Shown here: positions 1-11,500 of the stretch, piece by piece
Numbering within the stretch: position 1 is the first letter of the stretch
How the letters are laid out: each line of letters begins with the position of its first letter
Source: Reticulitermes lucifugus
Taxonomy: Eukaryota > Arthropoda > Insecta > Blattodea > Rhinotermitidae
Direction of reading: 5' to 3'
DNA: 21,512 bases
Assembly: GCA_026260175.1 (NCBI GenBank)
Contig: JAKCWW010001699.1
Location: 1 to 21,512 of the forward strand
Position numbers and translations under genes: made by a program
Notes under the pieces: generated by a model
Told to the model about the DNA's origin: nothing
Databases searched by the model: none
The model's input: only the letters and a program-made list of their open reading frames with translations

Positions 1-320
1 TACATATCTAATTCATCATGGTTCATTGTTGTAAACTGTAAGTGATGAGTTTTTTTTTTTTAAGTTTAATGTTAGCTAGTTAGTTTTGAACCATTTATTA
101 ACCTCATGGAATGTTTTATTCATAGCATTAGAGAGTTTTCTGTCATAGTATGTTTATTTTTACATTTTACATTTTTTATATTTACATTTTAACATATACT
201 TCTCTTAGCCAGCACATTTATATATTGATATACAATTTGCATATGCAATTGTAAAAAAGGGGGGTTTTTCCTCTTACCAAAATGTATGGAGTTTGATTTT
301 CATAGTTTTCTGTTATAAGC

Positions 321-346
321 CTGATGATGGCTCTTTGAGCTGAAAC
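321..346 (+). ncRNA. Hammerhead-ribozyme-like core in a retroelement tail
   Basis: CTGATGA at 321-327 and GAAAC at 342-346 are the two invariant strings of a hammerhead core. They are separated by a five-pair hairpin, GGCTC (329-333) / TTT / GAGCT (337-341), with one unpaired base. I could not pair clear stems I and III, so self-cleavage is unlikely in this copy. Such cores are known in Penelope-like elements and other retroelement tails. Confidence 0.35.
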
Positions 347-494
347 TGGTAGCCTGATTACATATTGCAAGTGTATGTGTTGGTTGTGACTGTACTATTG
401 ATAAGAGTAAAAATATACTTTTGCATGTACATACCAACCGGGATGTCTAATATTTAAATTCTGAAATAATCTAATTCAATGAAGCAGAATTCTT

Positions 495-665
495 CTGGAG
501 AAAGTAATGGTCCTCAGCCAGTCAAGATATTACCCGCATATTATGAATCCTGGATGTTCATTACCACATTCACAAGAGCCCACCAGTTTTTCCTATCTTG
601 GCCCAGATTAATCCAGTCCACAGCCTATCATCCTATTTCTCTAAGAAACCTGAAACAGTGCTTTG
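495..665 (+). mobile_element. Degenerate retroelement ORF fragment (PAFYGTRRFIT type)
   Basis: The plus-strand peptide KILPAYYESWMFITTFTRAH followed by FFLSWPRLIQST resembles, by memory, a peptide repeated widely in insect genome assemblies (PAFYGTRRFITAFTSARHLSLSWARSIQS). It is short and has no start or stop that matters. The element class is uncertain. The same repeat type reappears at about 18950-19050 on the other strand. Confidence 0.55.
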
Positions 666-680
666 ACAAATTCTAGAAAA

Positions 681-1367
681 TGTACAGTAAACATTCCACT
701 CAAACTTCTATGAGTCAAAAAAAATTCAACATTCACCTAAATGCAGAAACTTGAGGCATTACCTCAATATACAAGCTAAGAGAAAAAGAAGTTTAGATGT
801 TACATAAGATACTTACAAACGCAAAACAAGAACATTAGCAGTACAAGGGTACATCCATTTACATTTCAATGACAGATCCACAGCCACATTAACTGTACTG
901 TAATATTACACTACACTTCAACACAAAATGAAAGGACTTCAAACTACACATCAATTTATGCACATATTGCAAAAGAACAAAAGACAATCAACTTTGCAAG
1001 CTAAAGGGAAAAGGTTAACAAAGAGAGCATGAGAAAACCTTAATTTCAGGCAGATGGTCAGCTGCCCTATTGGGGGNGGGAACAGCCTGAACTGTAACAA
1101 GACAGAATGAGATTGGAATGAAATTCAAACAGAAACAATCAAATTCAAAATGGAATATCAGGACTGTAACTGTGTCACACTAAACCTGAAAAACTATACA
1201 GTACCAGAACAGAATTCTAGTGAGATGAAAGAAATAATTAAAGCAAAACAGAATCTGAACTGACCAGAATTAAATCTGAACCAAAAGAATAAGAATCATA
1301 TGCAAACCCATGGGGTGCCTGAACTTCTGGTGTCACTCACAAATTCATTACTTTCATTTTCCCTTTA
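681..1367. other. A-rich intergenic stretch, no gene seen
   Basis: AT-rich sequence with frequent stops in all frames. One undetermined base (N) lies in a G run at 1077. No coding, RNA or repeat feature recognised. Confidence 0.6.
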
Positions 1368-2460
1368 ATTTTTTTTTATTTATTTACATTCAAGTTGATC
1401 CAAAAAGGTTGGAAAACCTACTGGATATAGAACAAGTCAAATGAATTAAATGTACATACAAATACAATTACAATTACAAAAGGATTACAATGAATACATT
1501 ACTGCAATTTATATAAGATAAAATATTGAATGCATGACTAGATATATAAAAGTAGCTGACTATACAGAGTTAGAAACATTTAACAAACAATATACCAAAC
1601 CAGGAAAATGTGATACAGAATTCATTACAGGAATGTCTTTTTTTCCTTATTAACATTAATGTATTCGTCTAATGAATAAAAGCAATTTGTATATAAAAAG
1701 GTTTTTAAAACTGTCTTAAATTTCTTTTGAAATTTATAGGAAAGATTTTAATGTCAGAGAGGAGACTATTATAGATCTTAATACCCAGATAGTAAACTCC
1801 TTTTTGATATATAGCCAGATTTGCCTGAGGTAAATGAAGGTTAGTACTTTGTCTCATATTTATACTATAGTTTTCTGAATTTGCTATAAATTTATCTTTA
1901 TTATTAACTATAAATAAAAGTAAAGAAGATATGTACTGTGACTTTAGTGGTAAAGTTCTCAATTTCTTAAATAGATTACGACATAAATCTCTACTCCTGC
2001 TTCCCATAATAGTTCTGATTACCTTCTTTTACATCCTAAAGATTTTACAACTGTAGGAAGAGTTCCCCCAAAATATTAAACCATAATTCATAATAGAATG
2101 AAAAAGGGAATGATAAACCATAATCAATGTTGTATGAGACATGTATGGCTTAATGGATCTAATTACATAACAAGCAGTATTGAGTTTGGATATCAGCTGT
2201 TCTATATGAGTTCTCCTGGACAAGGTGCTGTCAATATTCATTCCAAGAAATTTAGTATGTGAGACAATGGGTATTAATTTACTTCATATTAGTAGTTTGG
2301 TTATTCTTGGTTATGAAACAAATATAGTGAGTTTTCTCAAAATCTAATGAAAGAAAATTTTCTTTAAACCATTTGTTTATAAGTTTGAAAACTATATGAA
2401 TATCCTTATTGTAATTAGTGAGGTTGGAACTAGTAAATAATATGCTGGTATTATATCAAA
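1368..2460 (-). mobile_element. 5'-truncated non-LTR retrotransposon, C-terminal reverse transcriptase end
   Basis: On the minus strand, decayed frames read WFKENFLSLDFEKTHYI, then STLSRRTHIEQLISKLNTA, IKPYMSHTTLIMVYHSLF and IMNYGLIFWGNSSYS. Next comes GSRSRDLCRNLFKKL, and then SINMRQSTNLHLPQANLAIY. This is the thumb and C-terminal end of a Jockey/CR1-like reverse transcriptase. A frameshift near 2030 separates the two halves. A 3' untranslated part follows and ends in an A-rich tail, seen as a T run at about 1368-1385. It is a dead copy truncated near the FADD motif. Confidence 0.85.
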
Positions 2461-2747
2461 GTGTCATCTTACCTCACAAATCACTGAACCACTTTCACTC
2501 TCTAACAGTCAAAGAATACATTGCTGTTTTTGAATTTATCCTTAAGCTACTAACAAAAACAGGCCACATAACTTACATCTTTTATTTAAATATTCTACAT
2601 TCATCTGCAGGACATGAAGTTAGAAACATTACAGTGCTAATTCTTACAACTGTTGCATAATTTCATAGCCTTAAAAATATTGAAAACAGTAAAAAACACA
2701 ATCACCCTAACTAAGGACGCTTTTAGAAATTTAATCCCAACAACCAT

Positions 2748-2925
2748 CCAGCCTCCTATTCAGTAGGTGCCAGGGGCACTTTCCCTGAAGGTAAAGGGGA
2801 CAGGGCATTCAGCTGACTACTCACTTCCATCTAGTGCTGAGGTTAAGAATGAGTGGAGCTATTGCCTCCACTGCCTTCATGGCATGGACAGGGAAAACTT
2901 TCTTTTAACTTATGGTAAAATTCTC
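2748..2925 (+). mobile_element. SINE copy A, 5'-truncated
   Basis: The stretch running from CAGCCTCCTATTCAGTAGG through CTGAGGTTAAGAATGAGTGG to GCATGGACAGGG matches, by eye, the bodies of the copies at 13130-13512 (reverse), 20588-20695 (reverse) and 20955-21240. The tRNA-like head is absent. Confidence 0.7.
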
Positions 2926-2959
2926 TTTGCACTTTCAGAATATATAATTTTATCTTAAC

Positions 2960-3560
2960 CAGAAACTAAAACAATATGAGTGAACACAACAAAATGGTTA
3001 ACACATGTCTTGATGCAAGCCCATTAAATTAATAATTCTTGAGAATTATGAAAACATTCAAATGCAATGAACAAACACATGACATACAAAAATTAACCTA
3101 TTCTATGAATCAAGCTAAGCATAACATATTTTAAAACTTACTTTTTCCCAATCCTATATATTAGGTTTTGCAAATGGAGAAGAGAAATAACAATGAAGTA
3201 TTCTAACAGTAAATACTAATGGTATAAATACAGTAATTACATCTAGCAAAAACAGCATTCACACCCATTCAAGTACCTAGCTACAACTTATTAAATTCAA
3301 AATTTCAATTTTCACAACAGAAATCAGAGCATTTTCACTTGAGGACTGAGTAACTGAGAAAAGTTAAATGACTTGACTGTCATTGACTGCATTAAGTTTT
3401 GCATATAACTTAATAGTATACATGAAAGCATATCCAAAAGCTTCCAAACTCACCACTAGGGCACATAATAGCAAGTAGTACAGCTTTCTACCATTAGGTG
3501 GCATAGTATCACTATCTTCTCAGTCTAGTGAGGTTTGCAGCCATAACCCTCTACACTGCT
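2960..3560. other. AT-rich stretch without recognised feature
   Basis: No open frame of coding character and no repeat recognised on either strand. Confidence 0.5.
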
Positions 3561-3569
3561 TCTTGATGC

Positions 3570-4255
3570 ATATGTATAAAGTTTTGCTTCAAACTCAGGA
3601 ATGCTAGATTTGAAATGTACAAAATGCTCAAAACAGCTTTCAGTGCCAATGCCATGGGAAGAATACAAATTTTGAATACTTCTGTCGATTCAAACATGGG
3701 CAAACCTCGGTTGAAAATTGTGAGCATTCGTGTTGTCTGCCCACGGACTAAACAGGCGAAAATGTGGAGGAAGTTTGCAAAATTGCTAACGAAGACCGAC
3801 GTTCGCAAAATTGTCAACAAAGACTGACAAAGTACCACATTACAGATCACTGGCACGTGAGGTCTCTCACATGGAACATGCAAGTGAATTCAGTGTGAAG
3901 ACCTGAATGTGTGGCAGATCTCTGCAAAGTTTGTGCATTGGTTGCTCATGAACAAGCACAAGCAGAAGAAATTTTTGGCCATTAAAACATGGATGTGGTC
4001 CCCCACCACCCCCCTTACTTGCCATATTTGGCTGTTTGTGATTTATTCTTCTTATTTATAAGAATAAAATTGCAGCTACAGGGGCATTGTTTCTGAGATG
4101 TCACTGAAATTTGGTACAAATCACTGATCATCCCGCATGTGATTCCACAAAGTCAGTTGCATAACACTTCCAAGAGTAGCAGAAAATACTGGACCCATTG
4201 TCAGTGCACATTTTATTATCAACTCAGTCCGGAAACTTCTGGATATACCCTCCTA
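3570..4255 (+). mobile_element. Internally deleted mariner-like transposon
   Basis: Plus-strand frames read IKFCFKL, MLKTAFSANAMGRIQI, KIVNKD, LNVWQISAKFVHWLL and then HHPPYLPYLAVCDLFFLF. These match the helix-turn-helix half and the HPPYSPDLAPCDFFLF end (third catalytic Asp region) of mariner transposases. The middle with the first two Asp residues is missing. The right end GTCCGGAAACTTCTGGATA at about 4228-4246 resembles a mariner inverted repeat, with TA at 4254-4255. The left inverted repeat was not found. Non-functional relic. Confidence 0.8.
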
Positions 4256-4261
4256 CACACC

Positions 4262-4575
4262 TCTCTGAAAGTCATCTTCTACTGTCTACTATAATGACCT
4301 GTCCATCTGCTAAAAGTAAGATATTATTAAATAAAGCGTGTGATATGGAACAGCCTTATTAAACAGTTTGTTTTGTAACAGGCTATCTGTGTAACATGGT
4401 TATCATTGCTAACACCTTGTTTTTTTATTACCATTTGTGTGTTTTAACATAAGGTCTATTTGGATTCTGTTAAATGCTGACAGAAGCCTCTGTCAATCAT
4501 TATGTCACACAGCTTGCTTCCATCTACCTTGTCAAAAGCATTTTCAGGGTCAATAAACCCAATACAAGCAGGTAA
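4262..4575 (-). mobile_element. LINE reverse transcriptase fragment
   Basis: The minus strand reads CIGFIDPENAFDKVDGSKL and DIMIDRGFCQHLTES. After a decayed stretch it reads LLADGQVIIVDS. These match the FIDYEKAFD and FADDQVI motifs of non-LTR reverse transcriptases, with stops and one frameshift. The fragment ends exactly where the mariner right end begins, which suggests the mariner inserted into it. It belongs to a different clade from the LINE at 1368-2460. Confidence 0.75.
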
Positions 4576-5295
4576 ATTATGATCTCTTGAGTTTTAATTG
4601 GGTCATGATTAAACTTCCATAAGTGTGACACTACAGTTTTACTACAACAGATCAAATGTGGCTTATAATGGTAACTTCATCACAGCAAGGAAAATCAGCA
4701 CCACCCATTTATTAACATTGTGTATCCAGAAAAATCCCACATAAAACAAGGTCACTTTTTCTGGCACTTTGTCCCACAAGGAGTGATCCTAACTAGCTGT
4801 GACTTCTTTCCATAAATTTTTACACTAACTGTACTTGCAGTTTTACTTACAGCTAGTTGTCCCTAAAGGTACACTTAGCCCAGCCGCTGGGCTTGTTCCT
4901 TGTCTAGCAGAAGAAAATCCACATTTCAGGATTTCATTACTGTTATGCCTGAATAGAGAATTTACTTGAAGTGACATAGAAATGCTGGGTAAAAATATGA
5001 AAAACAAGAGACACAGATGTACATTACACCTCCCCTCCCTTGGTCCTCACTGCAGTAAGTAAATGTGAAGATAATGTCTAGTAACAGGCCAATACCACTT
5101 TTCTATACAATATAACATGCTATATAGCCTCTGGGATTAATGCAGTGATATTACACAACCTGCTACTGAAACAAGCATTCAAATCAATACATTAACAGTA
5201 GTTTCAGAGACAAAATTACATATACAACTGGAACCAAATACACAACTACAGCACTCCACTAGATCACAAATACTGATAAAATGATAATACCTTAC
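4576..5295. other. 3'-side intron sequence of the OTULIN-like gene
   Basis: Sequence downstream of the exon 9 donor. I searched the minus strand for the missing C-terminal OTU exon (a HYN-containing motif) and saw none. Possible further decayed LINE sequence near 4890 (LLDKEQA on the minus strand) is too short to call. Confidence 0.5.
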
Positions 5296-5565
5296 CTGCT
5301 CCAAACCACCAGAATTTCCAACTTCACGTAGATGGTTGTTCATGAGATCTTTAGGAGTCTCAGAAGTATCTCGTGCAAACATGAGCATTGCAAACAGAGG
5401 AACATCATCAGCTCCACTGGTGTTCCCTCGATGCAATTCCATAGCACACTGTAACATGTGGAGTTTCACAGCCTCCACCACATGAAGGTCTAGTGTAGGA
5501 TCAGAATTGAGCAACGTGACCAAGGTTTCTTCTCTATTTCCATTTGTTGATGCTAAAAGGGATGC
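5296..5565 (-). CDS. OTULIN-like: Exon 9: C-terminal half of the OTU domain
   Basis: 90 codons, phase 0 to 0. The acceptor CATTTGTACAG precedes 5565 and the donor GAGCAG|GTAAGG follows 5296. It carries ETLVTLLNSDP, VVEAVKLHMLQCAMELH, DVPLFAMLMFARDTSETP and NNHLREVGNSGGLEQ, all recognisable against OTULIN (EAVKFLML, LLFARDTS, NHLNQVGHTGGLEQ). OTULIN continues after GGLEQ for roughly 60-70 residues that include the catalytic His and Asn. I found no such exon in 1-5295, so the gene continues outside the window through an intron longer than about 5.2 kb, or the exon has diverged. Confidence 0.95.
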
Positions 5566-8500
5566 CTGTACAAATGATATGACAGATCTGTACTGTTAAC
5601 ATGGATAGCTGATATTCAAGTTTACATACCTCTGATGCATTCTTACCACGTTGTCCAAGTCACGAAGACAAACTCCCATGCCATGCAGTACATTGTTTCC
5701 TTGGTACGGCAGCCGACCAGCAAATGTCCAGTCTTGCAACCAACCACAGCCCTCATTGCTGACAGCATGGGCTAGATACTGGAAAGTCTTTTCACCACTA
5801 GGAACATGAAGTCCCTGGGCCAAGGTCTGGAAGATGGCAGCACGCACACCACAGTAGTTATCCCCTCGGACCCGGCGTAAATGTTGGAGACCCAACAGCA
5901 AAGGGATCTCTGAATAGCCCTGTATTAAAAAGGCAATGCTTTCTTGTTTTTTGAGTTTGTGTATTCTCCCATCACACATACATGCAACAGGAACTCCCTC
6001 TTCCCAGTCTTCTTAAAGGATTTTTATGGACATGGAAAAATCATAACCAGCCTCACTGCCATTAAAGAGAATAAGGTTTCTCAAAGACATAACAGAACTA
6101 TGGTATCACTGAACCAAAAAGTTCCTGCTTTAGACAAAAACATAAATATTAACATTTGTATGTTAAAACTGAGAAACTTATGCAAAACTACTGTCACTTT
6201 TCATTTTATCTTCATCAAAAAATTGTCGAGAAAAACATATGTTCTTCGTCATACATTATATCAGGATGACAATTATGCAAGTAAATAAAACAAACAACCA
6301 GAGTTAACATAGAAGTGACACAAGAAGAGTAAGAATGTATTATTATTTTATGCTCTTAAGCTCATAAAAAATTATGAATTTAACCATCTTGAAATAATTC
6401 AAATCCCATTTTAAATACAAATTCACAACCACAGAAGACTACTCTTAATATACACTACCATCAGAACATCAAATTTTGTAATATTTATGAGTTTCTGCAC
6501 TGAAATTAAAACATATGATGCTCGCTTTTCTTTAAATCATTCCTTGTGTAAAGAAATTCCAACATAAATAATGCGATAACATTAACGTAATTTATGAAAT
6601 GATTTACTTAAATGTATAATTTCAACTAGTACATGTTGCCCACTATTTGGTATTGCTGATATAACCACAATGATCAAGATGACTTAAGTGCAAATGCTTG
6701 TACCTTGTATTTGGGAAGTACTTAGTTAAAATTTTGGCCAGACATCTTTTGTGGTTTTCCTCTGACCCCTTGGAAAGCAAAAAGCAGTGGAAGACACAGC
6801 AAAGAGGGAAGATGAATAGGCAAAAAGAGACAAGGCCTCTAGCAGCAGTGTTGCATTGCCCCCTTCTGTATGCAAAGCCAACATTTTGTAACATGAAGTT
6901 GGCAGTATTTACTTTCCCAGTGTACATGTTGGAAACAGGAAAGGTATGAAATTTTTTGGATGAAACACAAGGTAAGCAGGAAGCTAATGAGATTGTTTCC
7001 TGTCTGGAAACATTAATATGTGCCATACCTAATGGAGCAAATGATCCAGTTTTATACTCTGACTACTGCCTATGCCAAAATCATAATTCTACAGTAGTAT
7101 CCATGTTACTTAACTCCATTTGGAACATAGAACTCTCAGATGGCTAGAAATGAAATTTCTGGAAGTTGAAAGTATTCACACAGAGTGTGACTCCACTCCT
7201 TACAACTGAAACTGCACTGCAGTACGTAACAGTGTTCACACCATGTGACTGGCACAACGTAGTGACTTTGGCAAACATGAAGTGGCTCGCCATACTGCAT
7301 CACTCAGTTAAAATTCATGGATTTCAAGGATTATAAAAAATAGAGAGAAATTGCAATGCCAAACACCAGTCATGCCTTACATGGCTTCAAGCTGAACTGA
7401 AAGAATGTTCTGTGCACTCAGCTCAACAAAAGTAATGCAAAGGAACTGTTTTACAAACAATGGCATGATGTTCATGAAAATTCATCACATATTTTTTCAT
7501 TGGCTGCAATTGCTTGAAATGGTGTTGCTGTTCCAAATTACCTGCAATATTGTTCTTGCTTTCTTTGTGTTCCCCTGCCACTCCTGGGCAGCATACTCTG
7601 ACACATTCACCCTCTGACCAACATTTTCTAATGCTGTAGGTATGGCAAATGCAGACAGAGACTGGGGATTTTCACTGCCTGGTGTTGACAGCTCACTTGG
7701 GTTGCTACTGCTCTGTGCTGACACAGCTGCTTCATCCCAACATCTGAAAAAGTATTCCTATTCCTTTTACACACAATCCACATATAAAAAATAATTTCAT
7801 GGCCCTTCCTTCCACATCACTTCTAACCATCATATCATTTGACTTTACAGAACCTTAGCAGCTGTAAGCACTATTAAATACATTAAGTATGTAGAAAGAA
7901 AAAAGGTCTCATTCTGGGAGACCACTGTTTCTCAAAACAGAATCTGTAACAATGAGACAACTACCATTTACAAGCAATCAAATGTCATAAATCTCAATAT
8001 CTGCTACAACAACTGGGGCAGGAAGAAGTGCAAAAGAGGTCAGTTACTGCTCCTTGCCAGAAGGTATCTGCCTGGAAGCAGACTGCAAATGTGAGATAAC
8101 TGCTCTTGTATACAAGGCACAAATCACACAATAGATAAATCTTTTATTCATACCATAACAGAATTTTCAGCTACCCTTGAAATATTCTTAAAATGATTAA
8201 AGTATGCAATTCTTCTATGTCAAGGCTGCTTCCTGCCCAAATCCCGTATTTACTTGAATAAGAGAGAACTGAGCACAACTGAATTTCACTGACAAAATCT
8301 TCCTCTTTGGAAATTTATCCATCCCCTTATTTTTTTAAAGAAGCCCTTACCTCAAACTATTCTCAGTCACTCCATACCTGAACAACTGTAACTTGTTAAG
8401 ATATGAACCTGAGAACAGATCGAGTCCAAGAGTAATAACAGAAAAATGGCTATTGAAACATTAAAAACTTACTACAAGACTAAAAAAAAACCTGGACGCA

Positions 8501-11500
8501 TCTACAAATTGAAAACCATAAAACCAGCCATGTACTCAGACTTAACAGACCACAGACACAACACAAAAATCCAGAAAACATGTACTTAAAATTCTTAACA
8601 CCACTAACACCATCTGTGGAGAAAATTGTGAATCTTTATGAGTTCAAGTAAGTTTATAAACCAAGAAATATAAATGTATTAGTCAATGTGGATCATAATG
8701 GCATGGCAGCACATCTCACCAGATTTGACTGTGAAGGGTTTTAAGAAGTGCTGTATACCCAATGTGACTGATGATATGTTGTGGAATGGCAGTGAAGAGG
8801 ATGGGAATGTTAGGAGTGAGTGTGAGGAAGATGAAGACACTGACTCTGAAGATGGAGACAGTGACACTGATTGGTAAAGGTAGATAGAATCTGACATGCT
8901 TTGTGTATTAAGTATATGATTAATAGTAAAATATTTTTTCTTAGCAGACTTTTATTTTTGGGGGGTTGTCTTAGATTTGAATAAATACATTTTCCCTTGG
9001 CAGTTTTGTCCTTGATTCAGGTACTTGATACAGTAAAATAAAATATGGCATATTATGAGCGAAACAACACAGGACATACACAGTGTAGAAGGTGACCCTG
9101 TGAAGAAGCAGTTATGAGGCAAGTGCCTGTACTTGACGTGAAGTCACACAATTAGCAATGCCACAAGTCAGGACAATGCTCGACAAAGTTTGCCTTCAGT
9201 TACAGCATAATTGATGCATGTCTGCTTATTGAAATGTCATGTAACACATTTAACATACTTAGAAAACAGTTTTCATCTGCAGTGCACAATTAACTTTGCA
9301 CTTAATTTTCATTTACAATGTTTCCCTCCCCATATGTAATAACATAACTCACGGTTGAGTGACATTATGATCTCTTTCTGCATGTCCAGTAACAGCTGCT
9401 GTGGTGTCCCACTCCATGCAACCTGATTCTTCAGAACTCCAGCATGCCCAGGCCTTTACCTCCAAGTCACTTGCCATTTGTGATGTGCATGAATCCAACA
9501 TTTTACTGCCACTTTCAAAGCCACTACTGCTTTCCACTTTTGAAGATCTGTTATACAAAGTAAATAACATAAGACGTTTCATCATGTTTGCCCTCAACAA
9601 CATATACAGTAAAACCCCGATTTAATGAAATCCTGGACTTAGTGATGATTTTTTCATGTCCTGACAATAGCTCCATATAAACAAAGAAACCTCCATTTAA
9701 TGAAAACCTCAATTTAGTGAAATATATTCTAATGCCCCAGTAATTCATTAAATAGGGGTTTTACTGTATCTGTTGGTTAGAGGAAAGTACAAAGGTCATT
9801 CAAATGAAAACCAGAAAAACCGTATGAGTATAAAATTTGCAATCTGAAACAGCCTGTGATAACTTTGTGTTACAAGTTGATGTCCATTAGTAACAACGTG
9901 CGTGTATTCAAAGCCAGCTGGCGGTAGACACTGAAATTATGACTTGTTGAAGACAGCAGCTCCCTTGCAGTCATTGCACTAAACAAGAAATGTGATCTAT
10001 GATCCTATTTCTCAGTGCAAAATATGTCAAACCAACAGAAATCTATATGAGAATGTTCGCCAAATATGATGCATCATGTATGAGAAAATGCTAGTCTACA
10101 AGTGGGGTCCAGAAGTTTAAAAATAGGGTACAAATTGTTGAAGATTCTCCACGGCCTGGGCAGGCACTTCGTGTCACAATGCCCAAAATGATTGCAGCAG
10201 CTGATGATCTCATACAAGAAAACTGCTACTTTACAACACATCATCACAAAAGTCATTGCCACTATAGAGACTTGGTATCAGCAGAAACATGACTCTGGTC
10301 TGCTGGTGCAAACTTCAAGTCACAGAAGAGTAAGTATACATGGAGATAAAAAGGAGATAACTGAAAATCATTGTTTTTTATGATTTCCAACTGAAAGTAT
10401 TTACAAGAACAGCAATAGACCAATTTATGCTCAATTTGAATGCATAATTGGGGACCTGGGTAGAATGCATGAATGTGTACTGCAGGAAAATATAACATTG
10501 TTCTAATGGACGTTTTGGTGGGACCAATTAAAATAGGCACAGAATTAAGGAAAACAAATTCAAAGAAAATAAAACCCAACAGTCACTGTATTTGTATCTA
10601 GGCATGTGAAATTTTAAAGACTGTTCATGTTTGAGAAGGCATTAATAACAACAGAGTTGGCTTAGAAGTGTTAACAAAAAATTGGAATTCAAGTAGCCAT
10701 CTTTCTGCAAAAGAATTAGTAAAATGTCAGTTATTACTCACACACCTTTCTGTGTTTGGACTGGCAGTGAAACTGCGGCTCAAGGTCATGTTCTCTGGCT
10801 CCTCAGATGTGTTACGTAAAGTGGAACTCAGCTCTGCCTCTAGGTCCATTTCCAGTGTGTTCACAGCAACGATTGCAATACCACCTTCTTCTTCAATTTC
10901 AGGATACTGAACCAGGTCCTCCTCATCCCATTCCAAGTTTGCCATTAATTCATCCTCACTTGGTGTTGGTGCCAATTTAGACTTGTCAATACTCTGCGAC
11001 CGTAACATTTGCACTGTTGATGTTGAGGAACCTTCTTCCAAAACAAAATGTCCTGACAGCTGTCTTGCTGGACTTGAAATATTCACCTGGTATTGCAAAT
11101 TAAAAAGAGACATGAATTATTCATTCCTTGCCAATTCAAGATTCATATTTCAGTTATGCTAATAGATACTCTACACAGCTTAGTCATTGTAGTGACTCAC
11201 TACAGAGCTTCGTCACTGTAACAACTCACTACAGAGCTTAGTCACTGTAACAACTCACTACAGGCTGGATGATCAGGGTTCAAGAACATTTCTCTCCACC
11301 ACCACTTCCAGATCAACTGAGGGACTCACCCCACTGCCTGTCAATGGGTACAAGGTGCTGTTTCTCCAGTGGCAAAGAGGTCAAAGCATGAAGCAGACTG
11401 CTCATCTCCACCCAGTGCAAAGCTTAAGAATGTACAGGGACCAGTGATGAGAAAATTGTCTATCTGAACAATGACACACTTTACAAGAGGGAGTCTGCTC

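Noticed and set aside
5944..6288. 114-residue plus-strand frame
   Set aside because: Lies antisense to exon 8 and its intron; Lys/Asn-rich composition typical of AT-rich noncoding DNA.
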